The position numbers were made by a program, and so were the translations under genes. A stretch of 64,000 nucleotides of DNA from Hylemonella sp. (GTDB taxonomy: Bacteria > Pseudomonadota > Gammaproteobacteria > Burkholderiales > Burkholderiaceae_C). The stretch lies in the NCBI RefSeq assembly GCF_027532185.1, contig NZ_JAPZSV010000002.1, positions 1 to 64,000 of the forward strand, written 5' to 3'. Positions within the stretch are counted from its first letter, which is position 1. The number at the start of each line of letters is the position of its first letter. The notes under the pieces were generated by a model. It was not told the origin of the DNA, did no database searches, and saw nothing but the letters and a program-made list of their open reading frames with translations. Positions 1-6,714 of this stretch are shown piece by piece.

Positions 1-150
1 GAGCCAGGGCGTGGCGCAGATCGGCGAGGCCGTGACGAACATGGACCAGGCCACGCAGCAGAACGCTGCGCTGGTGGAGGAGATGGCGGCGGCCGCCAGC
101 AGCCTGCGCAGTCAGGCGCAGGAGCTGGTGCAGGCCGTGGCCGTGTTCCG
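1..150 (+). repeat. Near-identical direct repeat (copy 1) shared by two chemoreceptor 3' ends
   Basis: Bases 1-150 match 3059-3208 with only about four or five differences, mostly synonymous. Similarity stops abruptly where the two proteins diverge into different tails. This is coding sequence of the signalling domain. Confidence 0.9.
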
Positions 151-361
151 ACTGGATGCGCAGGCGGCGGTTGCCGCTCCCGCCCCGCGTCCCGCGCCCG
201 CGGTGTCTGCGGCACCGCCGCGGGCCCGACCTGCACCGGCGCCTGCGCCCCGGGCTTTGGCCAGCGCGCCACCTGTGCCCAAGTCCGCGGTGCCCGCCGC
301 AGTGGCCAAGCCTGCCCCGGCATCGAAGTCGGCTGACGACGGCGAATGGGAAAGCTTCTGA
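2..361 (+). CDS. Methyl-accepting chemotaxis protein, C-terminal fragment (5' end outside window)
   Basis: This is the last 119 residues of a chemoreceptor whose start lies before the window. The first part ([20 protein letters not shown]) is the distal end of the cytoplasmic signalling coiled coil. A roughly 60-residue Ala/Pro-rich linker follows, and the protein ends in GEWESF. That ending resembles the NWETF-type pentapeptide which tethers the methylation enzymes CheR/CheB in high-abundance receptors; the first position is Glu, not Asn. The first 150 nt are nearly identical to the corresponding part of the chemoreceptor at 1692-3254, but that paralog ends without linker or pentapeptide. 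A strong terminator follows directly. The MCP identity is firm; the ligand is unknown because the sensor half is not in view. Confidence 0.93.
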   Translation, partial: SQGVAQIGEAVTNMDQATQQNAALVEEMAAAASSLRSQAQELVQAVAVFRLDAQAAVAAPAPRPAPAVSAAPPRARPAPAPAPRALASAPPVPKSAVPAAVAKPAPASKSADDGEWESF

Positions 362-382
362 GCCTCTGATCAGCGGACCACG

Positions 383-406
383 ACGGCGCCTTCGGGCGCC
401 GTTTTT
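383..406 (+). terminator. Rho-independent terminator after the first chemoreceptor gene
   Basis: An 8-bp perfect stem (ACGGCGCC / GGCGCCGT) closes on a TTCG tetraloop and is followed by a run of five T. It starts 22 bases after the stop codon at 359-361. Confidence 0.92.
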
Positions 407-453
407 CATGGTGCGGAGGAGGGTGGCGCTATGCTCTGAGTCCAGGAGCATCC

Positions 454-1392
454 ATGAGCAACACACTCGATCGCAAGGCCCAGGGCGTCTATCTCATCAC
501 CGTCACCCCCTTCACCGACAGCGGTGCGCTGGACCTGGCCAGCACCGACCGCATGGTGGATTTCTGTCTGGAAAAAGGCGTGACCGGCCTCACCGTGCTG
601 GGCATCATGGGCGAGGCACCCAAGCTCACGATGGAGGAGTCCCGCCTTTTTGTCAGACAGGTGCTGGCGCGTGTGAACGGGCGCGTGCCCGTGGTGGTCG
701 GTGCCTCGGCCCCGGGCTTCGCGCCCATGAAGGAGCTCACGCAGAGCGTCATGGAGCTGGGCGCCGCCGGCGTCATGGTGGCGCCACCGTCCACCGTGCG
801 CACAGACGACCAGATCACGGCCTACTTCGACATGGTCAACGAGACCCTGGGCCCGGACGTGCCCTGGGTCTTGCAGGACCACCCCGTGGCGACGGGCGTA
901 CAGATGTCCACGGCGGTGGTCCTCAAGATCCTCAAAAACTCACCCCGCTGCGTGATGCTCAAGCACGAAGACTGCCCGGGTCTGGCCAAGCTTTCCGCCA
1001 TCCGTGCGGCCAGCGACCGGGGCGAGCTGCCGCGCGTTTCCATCCTCACGGGCAATGGCGGCGGCCTGTTCCTGCCCGAAGAGCTCACGCGCGGTGCGGA
1101 TGGCGCGATGACGGGCTTTGCCTACCCCGAGATGATGGTGGACGTCTGCGCTGCCCATGCACGCGGCGACGTCGAGCGCGCCCACGATCTCTTCGACGCC
1201 TACCTGCCGCTGGCGCGCTACGAGCAGCAGGCCGGCATTGGCCTGGCTGTGCGCAAGCATCTCCTGCTCAAGCGCGGCGTCATCGCCAGCGAGGCCGTGC
1301 GCAAGCCAGGCCCGAAGCTCTCGGCGCAGGACGTGGCCGACATCGCGCGCCTGGTCGCGCGGCAGGACAGGCGCCTCGCGGCGCTGGCCTAG
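454..1392 (+). CDS. Dihydrodipicolinate synthase/N-acetylneuraminate lyase superfamily protein, noncanonical active site
   Basis: A 312-residue (alpha/beta)8-barrel aldolase of the DapA/NanA superfamily. An AGGAG ribosome site (444-448) precedes the ATG. The G-x-x-G-E carboxylate-binding motif is GIMGE at residues 50-54. The Schiff-base lysine is K170 in VMLKHEDCPG. The tyrosine usually found in the Y-N-x-P segment is absent: the aligned stretch reads LQDHP, with Q141 in its place. The C-terminal helices and overall length are normal for the family. It is not a housekeeping DapA. Members with this Q-D-H-P variation probably act on another 2-oxo-acid or hydroxy-acid substrate, which I cannot name. 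It is monocistronic, between a terminator and a long untranslated gap. Confidence 0.85.
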   Translation: MSNTLDRKAQGVYLITVTPFTDSGALDLASTDRMVDFCLEKGVTGLTVLGIMGEAPKLTMEESRLFVRQVLARVNGRVPVVVGASAPGFAPMKELTQSVMELGAAGVMVAPPSTVRTDDQITAYFDMVNETLGPDVPWVLQDHPVATGVQMSTAVVLKILKNSPRCVMLKHEDCPGLAKLSAIRAASDRGELPRVSILTGNGGGLFLPEELTRGADGAMTGFAYPEMMVDVCAAHARGDVERAHDLFDAYLPLARYEQQAGIGLAVRKHLLLKRGVIASEAVRKPGPKLSAQDVADIARLVARQDRRLAALA

Positions 1393-1691
1393 CTCCTGTC
1401 CTAGACAGCAGGGGCGGCAACTCGCTGCTCGGGGCGTCCCGCCCCCGAAAGATGCCGAGCCTCTGCGCCGTGATGGTGCATGCCGAAGCGGATGTCGCAC
1501 GGACGTCGGAGCCGGCAATTTCTAAGCGTCTCTGATGAGGAAAAATTCCTTAGCGCTTCGTGCGGGAAGCCCGGAGAATGGAAACCGGATCCCGGTGCAG
1601 TGCCACACTGCGCCTGTCCTCCCATCCTCAAGTGGCCCGTCGCCGTTGAGCGCCCAGGGTCGCCGTGTCCATATCGAGAGAGCCTGCCCAA
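1393..1691. other. 299-bp intergenic gap upstream of a chemoreceptor gene
   Basis: No open frame here looks protein-like. Small inverted repeats are visible: CTGTC/GACAG near 1397-1409, GGGGCG-tcc-CGCCCC at 1431-1445 without a T-run, and the palindrome AGGAA-aaa-TTCCT at 1538-1550. The last may be an operator in the chemoreceptor promoter region. I could not identify a convincing sigma-28 or sigma-70 promoter. Confidence 0.4.
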
Positions 1692-3254
1692 GTGAAAATC
1701 AGTCTTCGTCTGCCGCTGACCATCGTTGTCATCATCAGCCTGCTGCTGGCCACTTCCGCTTTCGGAACCCTGCTCATGTACCGCTCCCTGCAGACCTTCG
1801 AGGTCGGGGTGCTCAGTGCCGTGTCCCACGAGCGGCAGGTCGCTTCCATGCTCTCGACCTTCAAGACCCAGGTCCAGGAATGGAAGAACGTGTTGCTGCG
1901 CGGCGCCGACGAGAAGCAGCTGGACCGCTTCTGGACCAGTTTCGTCAAGAACGAGCAGGAAGTCGCCAAGCAGGGTCGACAGCTTCTCGCCGAGCTGCCG
2001 AACGGCGAGGCCAGGACGCTGCTGGAGCGTTTCCTCAAGGAGCACGCCACACTCGGCGAAGGTTACCGGCGCGGCCTGGAAGCCTACAAGAGCTCCGGCT
2101 TCAGCCACACGGCCGGAGACAAGGCCGTCAGCGGTATCGACCGGGCGTCCGCCAAACTGCTCGTTGACATCGAGGTCGTGATCGCCAAGGAGGCCGAAGC
2201 GATGGCCGAGCGCGCCCAGAGTCAGGGCGAGCAGGCCATGATGATCGGCACCATCCTCGTGGTGATCATCTGCGCGATCAGTGCCGTACTCGCGCTCAGC
2301 CTGACCCGCGCGGTGGTGCGGCCCATCCAGCTCGCCGTGACGACCACGAACGAGATCTCCCAAGGCAATCTGTCGGTCGACATACCGGTCCAGGGACGTG
2401 ACGAGTTGGCAGAGTTGCTGCGATCCATGTCCCGGATGCGAGACAACCTCGCGCACATGGTCATCCAGGTGCGTCAAAGCTCCGAATCCGTGTCGACGGC
2501 CAGCGCCGAGATTGCCCAGGGCAACCAGGACCTGAGTGCGCGCACCGAAAGCCAGGCCAGTGCGCTGGAGGAAACCGCGGCTTCCATGGAAGAGCTGGGC
2601 TCCACGGTGAAGCAGAACGCCGACAACGCGCGCCAGGCCAACCAGCTGGCGCAGAGCGCGAGCACCGTGGCCGTGCAGGGCGGCGAGGTGGTAGCCCAGG
2701 TGGTGGATACCATGAAGGGCATCAACGACAGCTCACGCAAGATCGCCGACATCATCAGCGTGATCGACGGCATCGCCTTCCAGACCAACATCCTGGCGCT
2801 CAACGCGGCGGTGGAAGCCGCGCGGGCGGGTGAACAAGGCCGCGGCTTTGCCGTGGTGGCCGGCGAGGTGCGTACCCTGGCCAGCCGCAGTGCGGAGGCG
2901 GCCAAGGAGATCAAGGCCCTGATCACGGACAGCGTGCAGCGCGTCGAGCAAGGCAGCGCCCAGGTGGATCAGGCCGGCAAAACCATGGACGAAGTCGTGG
3001 CCAGCATCCGGCGTGTGACCGACATCATGGGCGAGATCAGTGCCGCCAGCACCGAACAGAGCCAGGGCGTGGCGCAGATCGGCGAGGCGGTGACGAACAT
3101 GGACCAGGCCACGCAGCAGAACGCTGCGCTGGTGGAGGAGATGGCCGCCGCCGCCAGCAGCCTGCGCAGTCAGGCGCAGGAGCTGGTGCAGGCCGTGGCC
3201 GTGTTCCGGCTCAAAAGCGAAGCGCCGCAGCTGCTGACGCTGAGCCGTGGGTGA
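1692..3254 (+). CDS. Methyl-accepting chemotaxis protein
   Basis: A transmembrane chemoreceptor of 520 residues from the GTG at 1692, chosen because GAGAGA lies about 10 bases upstream and the protein then starts with a normal membrane anchor ([12 protein letters not shown]). TM1 is about residues 7-30. A periplasmic helical-bundle ligand domain of about 150 residues follows, then TM2 (about 184-206), a HAMP linker, and the signalling coiled coil. The conserved hairpin [18 protein letters not shown] lies at residues 380-397. It passes ligand occupancy to CheA/CheW. An in-frame GTG at 1665 would add nine unlikely residues. It ends in LLTLSRG without a CheR-binding pentapeptide, unlike the neighbouring receptor, so its adaptation may depend on other receptors. 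Confidence 0.93.
   Translation: MKISLRLPLTIVVIISLLLATSAFGTLLMYRSLQTFEVGVLSAVSHERQVASMLSTFKTQVQEWKNVLLRGADEKQLDRFWTSFVKNEQEVAKQGRQLLAELPNGEARTLLERFLKEHATLGEGYRRGLEAYKSSGFSHTAGDKAVSGIDRASAKLLVDIEVVIAKEAEAMAERAQSQGEQAMMIGTILVVIICAISAVLALSLTRAVVRPIQLAVTTTNEISQGNLSVDIPVQGRDELAELLRSMSRMRDNLAHMVIQVRQSSESVSTASAEIAQGNQDLSARTESQASALEETAASMEELGSTVKQNADNARQANQLAQSASTVAVQGGEVVAQVVDTMKGINDSSRKIADIISVIDGIAFQTNILALNAAVEAARAGEQGRGFAVVAGEVRTLASRSAEAAKEIKALITDSVQRVEQGSAQVDQAGKTMDEVVASIRRVTDIMGEISAASTEQSQGVAQIGEAVTNMDQATQQNAALVEEMAAAASSLRSQAQELVQAVAVFRLKSEAPQLLTLSRG
3059..3208 (+). repeat. Near-identical direct repeat (copy 2) in chemoreceptor 3' end
   Basis: Pairs with bases 1-150 at an offset of 3058. It covers the signalling-domain segment from [11 protein letters not shown] to QAVAVFRL. 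Confidence 0.9.
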
Positions 3255-3364
3255 CTGGGGGAAAAGTTCACGTTTCCAGGATTTCCTGGCCATCCGCGGA
3301 GCGTGGATGTGTGGCACTGGCGTAGCATAGGGGCGCAGATCCCCTGCCAACCGGCTCAACTTGC

Positions 3365-5590
3365 ATGAGTGCCCTCAACGCCCAGGTCATCTTCCGAGAG
3401 GAACCCGCGTCGACCGAGACCGGGCAGCCGCCGTGGCGCATCCTGGTGGTGGACGACGATCCCGAGGTGCACCAGGCCACGGGCTTTGCGCTGGCCCACC
3501 TGCAGGTGGCAGACCGGCCGCTGGAACTGCTGCACGCCTATTCCAGCGCCGAGGCCCTGCGCCTGCTGGCCGTGGAGCCCGATATCGCCGTGGTGCTGCT
3601 CGACGTGGTCATGGAGACGCCGACCGCGGGCCTGGACATCATCGCCCGCATCCGTGGCGAGCTCGGTCTTTCCTGCACCCGCATCATCCTGCGCACCGGC
3701 CAGCCCGGTTACGCGCCCGAGATCGACACCATCCGCCGCTACGAGATCAACGACTACAAGGCCAAGAGCGAGCTGACCCAGACCAAGCTCTACGCGGCGC
3801 TGTCGGTCGCACTGCGCACCTACGCCCAGCTGTGCCAGGCGAATCAGGCCCGCGAAAGCCTGCAGAAGATCATCGACAGCGGGCGGCGCATCAAGTCCTA
3901 TGCGGGCGAAGGGCGCATCCCCGATGCCAGCGATCTGCTGCTCATGCTGGCCGCCTATTTCGGTGTGCCTCCCGACGGCTTCCTCGTCGAGCGCGCCGGT
4001 GTCGACGCGCCGCTGCTGCTGCAGGCCGCCGCCGGGCGCTACACGGACGCGCCCGGTCACACCGGTCTGCCGGCGGACGTGGGTACGCCGGTGCGTGAGC
4101 AGCTGGAGCGCTGCCTGCAGGCACGTCACTGCCTGGCCGGTGCCGAGGGCATGGCCCTGTACCTGCGGCATGCGCAGGGCGGCGAGATGGCCGCCTTCCT
4201 GCACATGCCACCGGCCCGCATGCACGACGTGGACCTGCACATGCTCGACGTCTTCTGCGCCCACATGACCCTGGAGTGGCAGAACCTGCGCCTGCTCGAT
4301 CGCTTGCACCATGCTGCCTACAGCGATGCGCTCACCGGCTTGCACAACCGCACGTCCCTGGTCCAGCAGCTCGAGGATTGCCGCAGTGACACCGCCTGCA
4401 TGGACACGACCGTGCTCGCGCTGATCGACATCGACCACTTCTCGGGCATCAACGACATGTTCGGCCATGCCTACGGCGATCGCCTGCTGCAGATCGCGGC
4501 CCGGCGCCTGCAGCATGCCCTGCCACCACCCACGGTGCTGGCCCGTGTCAGCAACGACACCTTCGCGGTCTGGGGCGCCGAGTCCGTGGTGCAGCCGGCG
4601 GCGCTGCGCCACCTGTTCGCGCAGAGCTTCGTCTTCGACGACGCAGCGCACGTGGTCAGCGTGTCCATCGGCGCGGTGCGCTTGCACGAGGCCCAGGGTG
4701 TGACAGGCGCGGACCTGCTCAAGGAAGCCTGGATCGCACTCAAGCGCGCCAAGATGGGCGGCCATGGCCAGGACGCCTGGTACACGCAGTCCTCGGCGCG
4801 CGAGACGCGGGAGCACACCCGCCTGCTGCACGCGCTGCGCCACGCCTTCCAGCGCGAGCGCCTGTTTCTCGTCTACCAGCCCCAGGTAGCGCTGGACACG
4901 GGCCGCGTGACCGGCGTCGAGGCGCTGCTGCGCTGGCGTGCCGAGGATGGCCGCTACATCCCACCCGACCGCTTCCTGCCGATTGCCGAGAGCTCGGGGC
5001 TCATCGTCGAGCTGGGTGCCTGGGTGCTGCGCGATGCCCTGCGGGCGTTGCAGACGATACGCAGCCGGGGCCACGAGGGGCTGCGCATGTCGGTCAACGT
5101 CTCGGCCCAGCAGTTTTCGCACCCGGACTTCGCGGCCGATCTCGAAGCCGCGCTCGCGCAGGAGCCGGGCAGTGCCGGGCTGCTGGAGTTGGAGATCACC
5201 GAATCGGTGGCCATCATGGGTTCTGACCAGGTCGAGCCACTGCTGCAGCGCATTCGCGAACGCGGTGTCAGCATCGCCATTGACGACTTCGGCACCGGCT
5301 ACTCCTCGCTGGCCTATCTGGACCGCCTGCCCGTGGACCGTCTCAAGATCGACCGCTCCTTCGTGCAGGTGCTCAACACCCAGACCCGCGGCGCGCGCAT
5401 CGCCGAGCTGGTGATTCCGCTGGGCCAGCAACTGGGCCTGAGAGTTTTGGCGGAGGGCGTAGAGACACGTGAGCAGGCCGACTACCTGCGAAGTCTCGGC
5501 TGCCACGAAGCCCAGGGTTATCTCTACGCGCAGCCCATGCCGCTTGAGGCCCTCCTTGACTGGCTGGCGGCCAGCGGGGGGCGGCCATGA
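3365..5590 (+). CDS. REC-DUF3369-GGDEF(degenerate)-EAL response regulator, probable cyclic-di-GMP phosphodiesterase
   Basis: A 741-residue output protein. An N-terminal receiver domain (about 25-160) has phospho-acceptor D80 in VVLLDVVME. A DUF3369 segment follows (about 165-310), typical of such regulators. The GGDEF-like domain (about 315-470) has SNDTF at 396-400 in place of the catalytic loop, so it should not make cyclic-di-GMP. The EAL domain (about 485-735) looks intact: EALLRW starting at E519, SVNVSAQQF, LEITES, DDFGTGYSSL (D640/D641), LKIDRSFV and AEGVET. The most likely activity is phosphorylation-controlled hydrolysis of cyclic-di-GMP in the cytosol. Its TGA overlaps the ATG of the next gene (ATGA), which ties it to the binding protein and kinase downstream. 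Confidence 0.92.
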   Translation: MSALNAQVIFREEPASTETGQPPWRILVVDDDPEVHQATGFALAHLQVADRPLELLHAYSSAEALRLLAVEPDIAVVLLDVVMETPTAGLDIIARIRGELGLSCTRIILRTGQPGYAPEIDTIRRYEINDYKAKSELTQTKLYAALSVALRTYAQLCQANQARESLQKIIDSGRRIKSYAGEGRIPDASDLLLMLAAYFGVPPDGFLVERAGVDAPLLLQAAAGRYTDAPGHTGLPADVGTPVREQLERCLQARHCLAGAEGMALYLRHAQGGEMAAFLHMPPARMHDVDLHMLDVFCAHMTLEWQNLRLLDRLHHAAYSDALTGLHNRTSLVQQLEDCRSDTACMDTTVLALIDIDHFSGINDMFGHAYGDRLLQIAARRLQHALPPPTVLARVSNDTFAVWGAESVVQPAALRHLFAQSFVFDDAAHVVSVSIGAVRLHEAQGVTGADLLKEAWIALKRAKMGGHGQDAWYTQSSARETREHTRLLHALRHAFQRERLFLVYQPQVALDTGRVTGVEALLRWRAEDGRYIPPDRFLPIAESSGLIVELGAWVLRDALRALQTIRSRGHEGLRMSVNVSAQQFSHPDFAADLEAALAQEPGSAGLLELEITESVAIMGSDQVEPLLQRIRERGVSIAIDDFGTGYSSLAYLDRLPVDRLKIDRSFVQVLNTQTRGARIAELVIPLGQQLGLRVLAEGVETREQADYLRSLGCHEAQGYLYAQPMPLEALLDWLAASGGRP

Positions 5591-6708
5591 TGTCCGGGTC
5601 TGCGGGACTACGCCGCCGTCTGATGCTCGGTACCGCGTTGGCGCCGGTGCTCAGCGCCTGCGGGCCGGCACCGGTGCTGCGCATCGGTTTACTGGGTGGG
5701 CTCAGTGGCAGCGTCGCCGACCTGGGCGAGGCAGCGCGAGCGGGGGCCCAGCTGGCGATGGAGCAGGCCAATGCCGCAGGTGGCGTGAACGGACGTGCGG
5801 TCGAGCTGCTGCCGCGCGACGACGCCCAGGATCCCGAGCGCGCGCGTGCCGCCCTGGCCGCTTTCATCAGCGAGGGCGTGGCCGCGGTGATCGGGCCCAT
5901 GACGAGCGCCATGGCCGAGGCGGTGCTGCCGCTGAGCATGCAGTCGGGCCTGGTGCTGATCAGTCCCACGGTGTCAGCCAGCCGCCTGCAGGGCCGGGAC
6001 GACACCCTGTTCATGGCGCTGACCTCCACGCGTCATAACGCCAGCCAGGCGGCGCACTACCATCAGAGCCGAGGCTATCGTCGTGTGGCGGCCTTCTACG
6101 ACACGCGCAATCTCGCGTTCACGCAGGACTGGCTGGGCACCTACCGCGAGTCCGTGCGCAACCACGGGGGCCGCGTGGTGCAGGCGCTGCCGTTCGCCTC
6201 CGGCCAGCAGGACAGCTATCTGGAGGCGGTGCGCCAGCTGCAGGGTCGCGCGGCCGACGCGGTGCTCTACCTGGCCAACGCGGTGGACACGGTGCGCCTG
6301 CTGCTGCTGGTACGCCAGGCTGGCTGGCGCATGCCCGCCCTGGGCGTGACCTGGTCGGCCACCGGCCAGTTGCTCGAGCTCGGAGGGCGCGAGGTCGAGG
6401 GCATGTCCTCGATCCAGCTCTTCGATCGCGAGTTGATGACCCCGCGCTACCAGGCCTTTCTGCGCGCCTACCGTGAGCGCTTTACGCAGGAACCGGGTTT
6501 TGCCAGCATCGCCGCCTACGACACGGCCCAGGCCCTGATCCAGGCCCTGCGTGCCCGCCAGCCGGACCAGAACGTCAAGCAGGCACTCCTCCAAGCCGGT
6601 CCCTACGAGGGCTTGCAGGAGCGCTGGAACTTCGATGTCTATGGCGACGTGCAACGCCGCCAGTACGTCAGCGTCGTCAAGGATGGCCGCTTCGTCACGG
6701 TCAACTGA
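5587..6708 (+). CDS. Type-I periplasmic-binding lipoprotein (LivJ/Peripla_BP_6 family) in a signalling operon
   Basis: A 373-residue substrate-binding protein. The start RRRLMLGTALAPVLSAC ends in a lipobox with C25, so it should be a membrane-tethered lipoprotein. The RRR stretch could alternatively direct Tat export. The mature part has the two-lobed LivJ-like fold signature (LRIGLLGGLSGS, a GGVNGRAVELLPRDD segment, VIGPMTSA). No permease or ATPase lies nearby. Instead it is translationally coupled (ATGA, 4-nt overlap) to the EAL regulator upstream and sits 6 nt before a histidine kinase. I infer that it is a ligand-sensing partner of the kinase, as TorT is for TorS, and not a transport component. 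The ligand is unknown; this family binds branched-chain amino acids, amides or aromatic acids. Confidence 0.87.
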   Translation: MMSGSAGLRRRLMLGTALAPVLSACGPAPVLRIGLLGGLSGSVADLGEAARAGAQLAMEQANAAGGVNGRAVELLPRDDAQDPERARAALAAFISEGVAAVIGPMTSAMAEAVLPLSMQSGLVLISPTVSASRLQGRDDTLFMALTSTRHNASQAAHYHQSRGYRRVAAFYDTRNLAFTQDWLGTYRESVRNHGGRVVQALPFASGQQDSYLEAVRQLQGRAADAVLYLANAVDTVRLLLLVRQAGWRMPALGVTWSATGQLLELGGREVEGMSSIQLFDRELMTPRYQAFLRAYRERFTQEPGFASIAAYDTAQALIQALRARQPDQNVKQALLQAGPYEGLQERWNFDVYGDVQRRQYVSVVKDGRFVTVN

Positions 6709-6714
6709 GCTCTC

